Below are positions 52,135 through 60,059 of a DNA stretch of 64,000 nucleotides, one piece after another. The stretch's first letter is position 1. Each line of letters begins with the position of its first letter. The notes below the pieces were generated by a model, which did no database searches, had not been told where the DNA came from, and was given only the letters and a program-made list of their open reading frames with translations. Both the position numbers and the translations under genes were made by a program. Source of the DNA: Phyllobacterium sp. T1293 (GTDB lineage: Bacteria; Pseudomonadota; Alphaproteobacteria; Rhizobiales; Rhizobiaceae); assembly GCF_020731415.2 (NCBI RefSeq), contig NZ_CP088275.1, positions 455,836 through 519,835 on the forward strand, read 5' to 3'.

Positions 52135-52946
52135 TGCCTTGCTCCTTCGCCGACAATCAGTTTCACGAGGTCTTCCAGATTGGTCCCGCCGATCTGGCGT
52201 TCGGCGACTTTCGTGCCCTCATACATGACCGCTATACGATCACAGACCCGGAAGAGATCCTGAAGGCGATGCGTGATGAGGATCACGGAAACACCGTTGG
52301 CCTTGACGCGATTGATCAGGGCAAGCACCGCTTCGACTTCGGCCACCGCAAGTGCGGATGTGGGTTCGTCCATGATCAGAACGTTTGGCTTGAAGGATGC
52401 GGCACGGGCAATGGCGATTGCCTGACGCTGTCCGCCAGAGAGCTGGGCCACCTTGCCGGTTAGTTTCGGGATACGGATTTCCAGCGCATCCAGCATTTTG
52501 CGCGCTTCTGCCAGCATAGTCTTGCTGTCGAGGAATATACCCTTGCTAAGCTCCCGCCCGAGAAAGAGATTGCCGACAACGTCAATCTGATCACACAGGC
52601 TCAAATCCTGAAAAACCATCTCAATATGTCTGTTGCGCGCATCGGCTGGTCCTGACAAACGGACTTCTTCGCCCTCAATGGTCATGGTGCCGCCATCTGG
52701 AATGTAAGTACCGGAGATGATCTTTGTCAGCGTCGACTTGCCCGCCGCGTTGTCGCCAACAAGGCCGAGGCATTCGCCGGGAAAGATATCGAGATCAACG
52801 CCGCGCAGCGCCTGATGCGAGCCGAATGATTTGCGGATACCACGCAGGGAAATGCGCGGGGCTGATTGCGTACCGCTGGCGCTTCCGGAGAGGTTCCCCC
52901 CTCCGGCGCTTGCGGCAGCCGAACTTTGCTGGCCGTCCTGAATCAT
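52131..52946 (-). CDS. Ribose-type ABC transporter ATPase, single-domain
   Basis: A 271-residue ATPase: Walker A GDNAAGKST (64-72), signature QLSGGQRQAI, Walker B region VLIMDEPTSALA. E. coli RbsA has two fused ATPase domains (about 500 residues); this protein has one, like FrcA of rhizobia, so two copies would serve one importer. The first 28 residues are a Gly/Ser/Ala-rich tail with no known role. The start overlaps the binding-protein stop (ATGA). Confidence 0.9.
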   Translation of the reverse strand: MIQDGQQSSAAASAGGGNLSGSASGTQSAPRISLRGIRKSFGSHQALRGVDLDIFPGECLGLVGDNAAGKSTLTKIISGTYIPDGGTMTIEGEEVRLSGPADARNRHIEMVFQDLSLCDQIDVVGNLFLGRELSKGIFLDSKTMLAEARKMLDALEIRIPKLTGKVAQLSGGQRQAIAIARAASFKPNVLIMDEPTSALAVAEVEAVLALINRVKANGVSVILITHRLQDLFRVCDRIAVMYEGTKVAERQIGGTNLEDLVKLIVGEGARQ

Positions 52947-53896
52947 TTGAAAACGGCCCTGTACGGATCGACATTCGCCTTGGTCACGATCGTTACGGGA
53001 ACAGCAATGTTCTTTTCAACGGTCTGGCCAGCTGAGACTTTCAGCAGGGCGTCGACAGCGGCGCCGCCCATTGCCGACGGGTCCTGCTGGATAACGGCGG
53101 CGACAAATCCTGTATCAATACCAGCAATAGCTTCTGCGGTCAGATCCCAGCCAAACACCTTGATCGTGTCCTGCTTGCCCTGACTTTGCACGGCAGCAAT
53201 TGCCCCCATCAAGGCAGGTTCACCTGTCGCATAGATAGCGGTCAGATCGGGATTGCCCGTAATCAGGTTTTCTGCGGCAGACAAGGCATTGTCCTGTACG
53301 TTCTGGCCATCGACCACGCCAGCCATTTGAATGCCTTCGGCACTCTTGACCGTCTTTTCAAAACCGTCCTGACGGACATTCTGAATGTAGGAATTGAGCG
53401 CACCGACAACGCCGATCTTGGCTTTGCCGCCCATATTGGTTTTCACATAATCAAGAAAGAACTTGCCCATATCAGCGCCAGCTTTGGCATTGTCCACGCC
53501 GATCTGCGCCTTCTGCGGGCCATCAGGCAGGATCGCATCAATGGCAACCACCGGAATACCTGCATCGGCAGCCTGCTTGACGGCAGGCATCAGCCCATTG
53601 ACGTCAATGGCAACGACAGCAAGGCCGGAAACCTTCTCCTGAATATAGGTTTCGATAGCGCTGTTCTGTGCCGTCGGTTCGTTGTTGGAATTGAAGATAA
53701 CCAGCTTCACGCCCGCAGCATCTGCCGCCTTCTGGGCACCCTGATTCATCTGGTTGAAGAAAAGTGCCTGCTGGTTAATCTGCACAAGCGCGATTGTCTT
53801 TTTTTCCTGTGCAATGGCCATTGACGCACTGGCACAACCCAATGCAGTGAAGCCAGCCAAAGCGATCAGTGTTCTCCTGCTCAAATTCAAAGTCAT
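52943..53896 (-). CDS. Ribose-type substrate-binding protein (RbsB-like)
   Basis: Periplasmic binding protein of 317 residues; the signal peptide (LSRRTLIALAGFTALGCASA) is cut near MAIA. The body is a LacI-like periplasmic fold: QINQQALFFNQMNQGAQKAA, VAIDVNGLMPAVKQAADAGI, PVVAIDAILPDG, then NPDLTAIYATGEPALMGAIA. Ligands of the group are ribose, xylose, autoinducer 2 and similar small sugars; none can be chosen here. ATG at 53896 has GAGGATGAGAAC upstream. It lies 38 bases after the LacI gene. Confidence 0.92.
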   Translation of the reverse strand: MTLNLSRRTLIALAGFTALGCASASMAIAQEKKTIALVQINQQALFFNQMNQGAQKAADAAGVKLVIFNSNNEPTAQNSAIETYIQEKVSGLAVVAIDVNGLMPAVKQAADAGIPVVAIDAILPDGPQKAQIGVDNAKAGADMGKFFLDYVKTNMGGKAKIGVVGALNSYIQNVRQDGFEKTVKSAEGIQMAGVVDGQNVQDNALSAAENLITGNPDLTAIYATGEPALMGAIAAVQSQGKQDTIKVFGWDLTAEAIAGIDTGFVAAVIQQDPSAMGGAAVDALLKVSAGQTVEKNIAVPVTIVTKANVDPYRAVFK

Positions 53897-53934
53897 GTTC
53901 TCATCCTCTGTTGGTTTTTTTACCGTCACATTTG

Positions 53935-54957
53935 TTATTTCGCAGGCGGAGCAACGGAGTTCCGCACGACGATTTCAACAGGCAGAAGTTCTTCCGAGGC
54001 GGAAGGCTTCCACTCCTGCCAGTTTGTTTCCAAAAGCAGTTCCAGCGCGCGGCGACCGAGTTGACGGACTGGTTGACGAACAACCGTCAGCGGAGGCGCA
54101 AAGAGGTGAAGGGGCCCGACATCATCGAAGCCAATGATCGAGACATCATCGGGAACCGAAACATTCCTATCCTTGAAAACCTCGATCAGACCAATGGCGA
54201 TTTCGTCGGAACTGGCAAAGATGGCTGTTGCCTCATGCCGCTCTTCAAGGAACCTGAGGGCCGCTTCCCGCCCATATTTGACGGTGTATTCACCGGCATA
54301 GCGATCAACCTTTGCCACATCGCCATGCCGCTCATGCAGCGCACGCATCAGACCATCGAAGCGGCGGCGTGCGCTGATCATACGCTCATCACCGCCTACG
54401 AAAAGGACATGGCTATGTCCCCGTTCCGCAAGATGGATACCGGCAAGATAGCCGCCATTCTCGTTGTCACAGAAGAGCTTTGGCGCTTTTGAGCCGGGAA
54501 CATCTTCGTCGACGATGATGACCTTTCCCGAACGATTGATAAGATTGGCGAGTGACCCATCGTCAGGGTGATTGGTGATGAAGATCAGTCCATCCACATG
54601 ATTGCGTTCAATCAGCTGCAGATACTCAATCTCGCGGCCCGGACGATTGAGCGTGGCATGCAAAGAGACCGCCAGCTTCCGCTCGTCGGCCGCCTGCTCC
54701 ACGGCAGCCACCAGGGTCGAGAAAAACGGATTGGCAATTTCCGGAACAACAAGACCGATAGTATCCGAGCGCCCCATGCTCAGACGGCGCGCATGCGGAT
54801 TAGGCATATAGTTGAGCGACTTGATCGCATCTTCAATACGCTTTTTGGTGTGATACGGCAGATCGAGACTGCCATTCACAAGCCGGGAAACGGTGGTCAC
54901 GGACACACCGGCGGCAGCGGCAACATCTTTCAGACTTGGCGTTGTCTTCTTGATCAC
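53935..54957 (-). CDS. LacI family transcriptional repressor
   Basis: A 340-residue regulator: the helix-turn-helix LKDVAAAAGVSVTTVSRLVN at residues 9-28, hinge region MPNPHARRLSMGRSDTIGLV, and a periplasmic-binding-like ligand domain. It is the first gene of the operon that runs to 46800, so it would repress its own operon. Two tandem palindromic half-overlapping sites with the CG-centred form favoured by LacI proteins lie directly upstream (54974-55000). The inducer should be the imported compound or an early product. Confidence 0.92.
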   Translation of the reverse strand: MIKKTTPSLKDVAAAAGVSVTTVSRLVNGSLDLPYHTKKRIEDAIKSLNYMPNPHARRLSMGRSDTIGLVVPEIANPFFSTLVAAVEQAADERKLAVSLHATLNRPGREIEYLQLIERNHVDGLIFITNHPDDGSLANLINRSGKVIIVDEDVPGSKAPKLFCDNENGGYLAGIHLAERGHSHVLFVGGDERMISARRRFDGLMRALHERHGDVAKVDRYAGEYTVKYGREAALRFLEERHEATAIFASSDEIAIGLIEVFKDRNVSVPDDVSIIGFDDVGPLHLFAPPLTVVRQPVRQLGRRALELLLETNWQEWKPSASEELLPVEIVVRNSVAPPAK

Positions 54958-54973
54958 GTGCGCATTCCCATTT

Positions 54974-55000
54974 GTAAAGCGGTTTAGTAAAACGCTTTAC
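54974..55000. promoter_or_regulatory. Tandem LacI operators
   Basis: GTAAAGCGGTTTAG (54974-54987) and GTAAAACGCTTTAC (54987-55000) share one base. The second is an almost perfect palindrome around CG. They start 17 bases before the LacI gene and should control the nine-gene operon. Confidence 0.75.
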
Positions 55001-55132
55001 AAAGCAATATCACTTGATCTCCAATGTCAACCGGATTCAAAAAATTACCCGTGCTGAAGGTTGACGGCGATCAGGTGCAGAACTTCAATTTCAATATGTC
55101 GAGCAAGTTCTAGTCATCCAAGAACAGCGAAA

Positions 55133-56305
55133 TCAGAAGTCGATGGATGCGTAGAAGATGGCAAAAACGCCGTCCAGCACGATAACGATGAAAATCGATT
55201 TCACCACAGATGCGGTCACGCGCAGGCCCAGCGATTCAGCGCTGCCGCCAACTTTCATGCCTTCAACCGCAGCAATTGTCCCGATGATCATGGCCATAAA
55301 AGGAGCCTTGATCAGACCGGCCAGAAAATACTGGACGCTGATGGCATCGCGCAGATTGGCTATGTAGATACCCGGTGCCACGTCCGAATAAAGCCATAAG
55401 GCAACAGCACCACCTGCAAGCCCGGCGAAATCCGCAATAATCGTCAGAAGCGGCAAGGAGATGCTCAATGCGACCAGCCGGGGAAATACCAGCACGCTGA
55501 TGGGATTGAGGCCAATGACGTGAAGAGCATCAACTTCCTCACGCATCTTCATGGACCCAAGCTCGGCCGTGATCGCACTACCCGAGCGACCGGCAATCAT
55601 GATTGCGGTCAGAAGAACCCCCGTCTCACGCAGCACCAGCACGCCAACAAGGTTGACCGCATAGGCCTCGGCTCCATAGGTGCTGAGCATATAAGCGCCC
55701 TGCTGCGCAACGATCGCGCCCATAATGAACGAGATAAGGACCACGACCGGAATTGCACCAACACCCAGCCGGTCAATCTGATGAAAGAATGCGGGATACC
55801 TGATCGGGCCACCCTTGCCTGCCCGCACCTGGGAGCCTGTCACCACGGCACCCAACACATGCATTGATTTGATAAAATCGTCGCCGAAATTGACAACTGT
55901 CCTGCCAATCGTATCGAGAATCTGAATCCCGATATTCATCTTGTGTGGCGCCGCATAGGCATCCGCAGGCGCGGACGCGGTTTTGCCGACTGCATCAAAC
56001 AAAGTTTCCCAGTGCTTCTTCAAGCCCCGGATTTCCACCTGTTTACCCGCACCCTCAAGGGACACACGCAAACGGTCCACCAGCCAGGCACCTGCTGTAT
56101 CCAAAGCGTCCACGTCCGATAGATCAATGACCGCACTTGAGAACTCTTTCCGGTGCTCGATCTTGTGCATCTGCGCATTGACGCGCCCGACATAACGAGT
56201 GATCCAGGAACCTGCCAGCACAACTGTTGCCTGGTCATTCTCGGCACTGAAACTAACGTTGAGGGGCTGCCCAGAAACGCCGGATTCGTGTGTCGCATCA
56301 ACCAT
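55133..56305 (-). CDS. MlaE-family lipid ABC permease with N-terminal STAS domain
   Basis: A 390-residue protein. Residues 1-110 form an MlaB/STAS-like domain (IDLSDVDALDTAGAWLVDRL), and from about 130 onward there is the MlaE permease with IPVVVLISFIMGAIVAQQGA, MIAGRSGSAITAELGSMKMR and EVDALHVIGLNPISVLVFPR. MlaE permeases help phospholipid traffic between the membranes together with an MlaF ATPase and an MlaD protein. Neither partner gene is next to it; the neighbours are the LacI operon and a NitT/TauT importer. It therefore probably uses partners encoded elsewhere. Confidence 0.88.
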   Translation of the reverse strand: MVDATHESGVSGQPLNVSFSAENDQATVVLAGSWITRYVGRVNAQMHKIEHRKEFSSAVIDLSDVDALDTAGAWLVDRLRVSLEGAGKQVEIRGLKKHWETLFDAVGKTASAPADAYAAPHKMNIGIQILDTIGRTVVNFGDDFIKSMHVLGAVVTGSQVRAGKGGPIRYPAFFHQIDRLGVGAIPVVVLISFIMGAIVAQQGAYMLSTYGAEAYAVNLVGVLVLRETGVLLTAIMIAGRSGSAITAELGSMKMREEVDALHVIGLNPISVLVFPRLVALSISLPLLTIIADFAGLAGGAVALWLYSDVAPGIYIANLRDAISVQYFLAGLIKAPFMAMIIGTIAAVEGMKVGGSAESLGLRVTASVVKSIFIVIVLDGVFAIFYASIDF

Positions 56306-56491
56306 GGCCGAAATACTTTCGATTTTTGAATTTGCTGTTCGAACAAGCAGGCTGCTTTATCCCCCGCCTGTTCGGTTCTGGCAAGCACAACCCAAAACAA
56401 ATCGCCTCTGGCCTTCAATGGCTTGCGAAACATTTCCGTAACCGATGCATTCCAGCACCTGTTCCTATCGAAACAGGCTCAGGCAATAAGA

Positions 56492-56534
56492 GAAAGCCGG
56501 TTGTCACACATGGTAACAACCGGCTTTCGGTTTT
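56492..56534. terminator. Strong hairpin after the NitT/TauT operon
   Basis: GAAAGCCGGTTGT / ACAACCGGCTTTC, a 13-pair perfect stem with an 11-base loop, 30 bases after the binding-protein stop. The T-run (TTTT) is on the plus strand, the opposite of the operon, so its direction is unclear. Confidence 0.65.
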
Positions 56535-56557
56535 CTGTCCGTAATAGCGCTGTGTAA

Positions 56558-57577
56558 TTAGCTACCGCTACGGGAATGAAGCTGCGGAATGAACAGATCG
56601 GTCCAGCTTGCGGGCTTGACCTTGATCGTACCGGCAAGGTTCATGAATTCGGCAAACTGCATCACGCCGTTTGGTGTTGTGGAAAATTGCGAGTCCTTGT
56701 CATTCAGCATTTCAAGAACCTCGTCGACAGATACCTTTACCTTTGAACTCTTGGCAAAGATTTCCGCAGCAGCCTGCTTGTTACCAGCGATGAAAGCATT
56801 GGCCTCATCCAGCGCGGCCAGAAACGCATCCGTGGTTTTCGGATTGGCATCGACAAACTTTTTGGGCGCGAAGGTAACATCCAGCGTGATATTGCCGATA
56901 ACATCAACCGAATTGACGACACGATGGATTTTCGGGTCTTTCAGCTCCAGATAGGAGAAGGGAGGCGATGTGAAGTGCGATGTAATCTCAGTCTGACCAC
57001 TCGTCACCGCTGCCAAGGCTTCCGGGTGCGGCAAGCTGACCGTCAAGGGGTCGAGCTTTGCATAATTCTCACGCCCAAATTCATGGGCTGCCATCATCTG
57101 CAGAACAACAGCCGAAAGCGATGTCTTGATCCCCGGCAAGGCAATCTTGTCCTTGGGCATCAAATCCTTCAGCGTTTTGACCTCAGGATTATTGGAGTTG
57201 AGCCAGAGGGATGTGGCGCTTAGCCCGCTGATGCCGATAACTTCAACATTGGGAATCCCCTTGGCCTTTGCCCACAGGGTAACAAAACCTGGCGCTCCGG
57301 TTCCTGCGAAATCGAGCGAACCCGCCATCATGGCGTCATTGATCACATTTCCGCCGTCCAGCATCAGCCATGTGACTTTGACATCGCCAAGACCTGCCTT
57401 GGCTGCCTGCTTCTCCATCAGCTTCTGATTTTCCATAACAATCAGCGGCAGGTAGAGAATGCCGTAGCCTTTGGAAATCCTTACCTCATTGACCTCAGCC
57501 TGCACGGGTGCAACTGCGCCTGCCAATCCAAGTCCGATGCCCAGCGCGGCGGCACATAATTGTTTCAAGATGTTCAT
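56558..57577 (-). CDS. ABC transporter substrate-binding protein, NitT/TauT (NMT1/THI5-like) family
   Basis: Periplasmic binding protein of 339 residues with a signal peptide cut near APVQA. Family features: EVRISKGYGILYLPLIVMEN, then NVINDAMMAGSLDFAGTG, VIGISGLSATSLWLNSNN, and the lysine-rich LMPKDKIALPGIKTSLSAVV. Members take up nitrate, sulfonates, aromatic acids or thiamine precursors, and the sequence does not decide. GGGAGG precedes the ATG at 57577; a longer frame from 57661 lacks a ribosome site. It is the last gene of the importer operon. Confidence 0.88.
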   Translation of the reverse strand: MNILKQLCAAALGIGLGLAGAVAPVQAEVNEVRISKGYGILYLPLIVMENQKLMEKQAAKAGLGDVKVTWLMLDGGNVINDAMMAGSLDFAGTGAPGFVTLWAKAKGIPNVEVIGISGLSATSLWLNSNNPEVKTLKDLMPKDKIALPGIKTSLSAVVLQMMAAHEFGRENYAKLDPLTVSLPHPEALAAVTSGQTEITSHFTSPPFSYLELKDPKIHRVVNSVDVIGNITLDVTFAPKKFVDANPKTTDAFLAALDEANAFIAGNKQAAAEIFAKSSKVKVSVDEVLEMLNDKDSQFSTTPNGVMQFAEFMNLAGTIKVKPASWTDLFIPQLHSRSGS

Positions 57578-57620
57578 TGTATTCCTCCCTTTATAGATAC
57601 CGGCTCCCGGCGGTTTAGAG

Positions 57621-58487
57621 TCAAGCCTGCATTCCCCAGCGGCGAATGGTCTTCTTTTCAATCGTGGCGAAGATCAGGTTTTCAACGGCAAGGCCAATCA
57701 GGATAACGGTGAACAGGCCCGCAAAGACGTTAGCGGTTTCAAGCTGGTTGCGGTTTTCAAAGATGAACCAGCCAAGACCACCCGAACCCGAGGACACCCC
57801 GAATACGAGTTCGGCTGCAATCAACGTGCGCCATGCAAACGCCCAACCCACTTTCAAACCTGTCAGGATAGACGGAAACGCGGCGGGTATCAGGATGTGG
57901 CGAACAAGCTTGAGGCCGCGCAGGCCATAATTGAGACCCACCATCCGCATCGTGTTGGATACGGATTTGAAACCGGCATGGGTATTCAAAGCAATCGCCC
58001 ACAGCACCGAATGCACAAGAACAAAGATCACGCTTCCCTGTCCGAGACCAAACCAGATCAGCGCCAATGGCAGCAATGCAATAGCCGGGAGAGGATTGAA
58101 CATCGACGTCAAGGTTTCGAGCAGATCAGCACCAATGCGCGACCCAATCGCCAGCGTGGTCAAAAGTGAAGCAAGCACAATGCCGATGCCATACCCGATA
58201 AGCAGAGTTTTCAGGGATGCCAGCGTTCTGGCTGGAATGGTCCCGTCAGCAATATTGGAGACAAAGGCAGAGAACGTTTGCGTAAAACTCGGAAACAGCA
58301 AGGGATTACCAAGCCAGCGGCCATACATCTCCCAGGCGATAGCCAGAACGAGCAGGATGAACGCCTTTCGCACCGCGCCGATACGGTAGATGCGTTCAAA
58401 GCCGGAAAGCGTCTTTTCGACCTGCAGAAAATCCTTCTTGCTGTCGCCACGCAGAATTTCCGGTCGTGTGTAGAGAACTTCGGTCAT
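57621..58487 (-). CDS. ABC transporter permease, NitT/TauT (SsuC-like) family
   Basis: Inner-membrane permease of 288 residues with six hydrophobic spans and the conserved LNPLPAIALLPLALIWFGLG-type loop (here MFNPLPAIALLPLALIWFGL), SVLWAIALNTHAGFKS, and an EAA-like VRHILIPAAFPSILTGLKVG. It follows the ATPase gene by 14 bases and precedes the binding protein by 43. Confidence 0.9.
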   Translation of the reverse strand: MTEVLYTRPEILRGDSKKDFLQVEKTLSGFERIYRIGAVRKAFILLVLAIAWEMYGRWLGNPLLFPSFTQTFSAFVSNIADGTIPARTLASLKTLLIGYGIGIVLASLLTTLAIGSRIGADLLETLTSMFNPLPAIALLPLALIWFGLGQGSVIFVLVHSVLWAIALNTHAGFKSVSNTMRMVGLNYGLRGLKLVRHILIPAAFPSILTGLKVGWAFAWRTLIAAELVFGVSSGSGGLGWFIFENRNQLETANVFAGLFTVILIGLAVENLIFATIEKKTIRRWGMQA

Positions 58488-58501
58488 CGTCTAATCCGAT
58501 C

Positions 58502-59278
58502 TCAGCTGGCAAACAACATGTCGTTGATGCGGGTTTCGAGAGCTGCCTGCGTACCGGTTCCAAGTTCGCTGAGGGGTATGCTGTTCAGCTCGGCCTTGAC
58601 CTGCCCCGGATGGGGCGAAAGCAGTAAAATGCGCGTCCCGATGCGGATTGCCTCTTCGATGGAGTGTGTGACGAACAGAACCGTAAAATGCGTATCGTCC
58701 CACAGCTGCAGCAGCTCATCCTGCATCTTGCGGCGCGTCAGCGCATCAAGCGCGGCAAACGGCTCATCCATAAGAAGCACATCCGGCTCCATAGCCATGC
58801 CGCGCGCAATGGCGACACGCTGTTTCATGCCGCCTGACAACATGTGAGGATAGCCGTCGATGAATTTTGTGAGACCCACCTTGTCGATGTAATTGCGTGC
58901 GCGCTCGCGGGCTTCCGCTGGCTTTGCACGACCGCTTGAAGTAAGCGCGAAGACAACGTTCTCGCCAACCGTTTTCCACGGCAGAAGTTGGTCGAACTCC
59001 TGAAACACCATCATGCGATCAGGGCCGGGTTCCGTAACTTCCTTGCCCTTGAGTTTTATCTGGCCTTCAGTTGGCGTGAGATAGCCGCCAATTGCCTTCA
59101 GCAAGGTCGACTTGCCGCAACCTGATGGTCCAAGCAGGACAAAGCGATCGGATTGAAAAACCTGAAAATCGACGCGATGTGTGGCTGTAACCAGCGCATC
59201 CTCGGTCTTGTATTGCAATGTGACGCCCTCAACGCTCAGCAATGCGCCGCGAGCATCAATCGACTGATGCAAAGTCAT
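58502..59278 (-). CDS. ABC transporter ATPase, NitT/TauT (SsuB/TauB-like) family
   Basis: A 258-residue ATPase: Walker A GPSGCGKST (50-58), signature MLSGGMKQRVAIARG, Walker B region LLMDEPFAALD and the family's FVTHSIEEAI. ATG at 59278 follows GGGAGG; a longer frame from 59497 crosses the regulator gene on the other strand and is not used. It is the first gene of the importer operon and is divergent from the response regulator gene at 59394, with a direct-repeat box between them. Confidence 0.92.
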   Translation of the reverse strand: MTLHQSIDARGALLSVEGVTLQYKTEDALVTATHRVDFQVFQSDRFVLLGPSGCGKSTLLKAIGGYLTPTEGQIKLKGKEVTEPGPDRMMVFQEFDQLLPWKTVGENVVFALTSSGRAKPAEARERARNYIDKVGLTKFIDGYPHMLSGGMKQRVAIARGMAMEPDVLLMDEPFAALDALTRRKMQDELLQLWDDTHFTVLFVTHSIEEAIRIGTRILLLSPHPGQVKAELNSIPLSELGTGTQAALETRINDMLFAS

Positions 59279-59357
59279 ACTTCCTCCCAGTGCGTCTTCT
59301 CTTTTGCCCAACGCTGTAACGTTGACAAAACTCCCGCACCGACTGTACTTGCGGTAG

Positions 59358-59373
59358 CTGACACATACCTGAC
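59358..59373. promoter_or_regulatory. Direct repeat, candidate response-regulator box
   Basis: CTGAC-acatac-CTGAC repeats with an 11-base period, about one helical turn, the usual form of OmpR/PhoB-class binding sites. It lies in the 115-base divergent region between the importer ATPase and the response regulator gene. Confidence 0.5.
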
Positions 59374-59393
59374 TCAAGTTTCGGGGACACGAT

Positions 59394-60059
59394 TTGCGCA
59401 TTCTTGTCGTGGAAGACATGCCCGATATCGCCAAGGCAATTGCCCAGCGCTTTGAAAAAATCGGACATGCGGTTGACTGTGAAAACGATGGACGCACCGC
59501 CAGCGAAGTGCTGCTGGTGCAGGACTATGACCTCATTATCCTCGACATGATGCTGCCCGGAGCAGACGGCTTTGAGATTCTCAAAGGACTGCGTGGCCGC
59601 AAGGACAAAACGCCGGTTCTGGTGTTGACTGCGCGCTCTGCTGTTGATGACCGCGTTGATGTTCTTGATCTCGGAGCCGATGATTATCTGACCAAGCCGT
59701 TCGATTTTCGCGAGTTGGAAGCGCGGGCCCGAGCACTTCTGCGCCGAAGCGCGGGGATGTCTGACAATGCGCTGCGATTTGGTGATCTTGTCATCGATCA
59801 GGCCGGACGCACGGCAAGCATTGCCGGTACGGCCCTAGATCTCACCCGCCGCGAGCTGATTGTGCTGGAGATTCTGGCGGCACGGCCAAAGCGCTTCATC
59901 TCCAAGGAGGAGTTGGTGGAACAGCTTTTCAACTTTGATCAGGAGCCAAGCGCCAATGCGGTTGAGCAATATGTAACGCGCCTGCGGCGTAAACTGGCCG
60001 ATACAACAGTCGAAATTCGCACCACACGAGGATTGGGCTACCAGCTTGCAATCAAGTGA
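59394..60059 (+). CDS. OmpR/TctD-like response regulator
   Basis: A 221-residue two-component regulator. The receiver domain has acid residues E7/D8, phospho-acceptor D51 (LIILDMMLPG) and K101 (LTKPFDF). The C-terminal winged helix contains RRELIVLEILAARPKRFISK and YVTRLRRKL. The start is a TTG preceded by CGGGGA, needed to keep the first strand of the receiver. It overlaps the kinase gene by 14 bases. Divergent position suggests it controls the NitT/TauT importer. Confidence 0.9.
   Translation: MRILVVEDMPDIAKAIAQRFEKIGHAVDCENDGRTASEVLLVQDYDLIILDMMLPGADGFEILKGLRGRKDKTPVLVLTARSAVDDRVDVLDLGADDYLTKPFDFRELEARARALLRRSAGMSDNALRFGDLVIDQAGRTASIAGTALDLTRRELIVLEILAARPKRFISKEELVEQLFNFDQEPSANAVEQYVTRLRRKLADTTVEIRTTRGLGYQLAIK

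Noticed and set aside
59279..59393. TPP riboswitch before the NitT/TauT (THI5-like) importer
   Set aside because: The leader lacks the CTGAGA and ACCTGATCTGG elements of the thiamine aptamer. The same holds for the TenA-like gene, which sits deep inside an operon.
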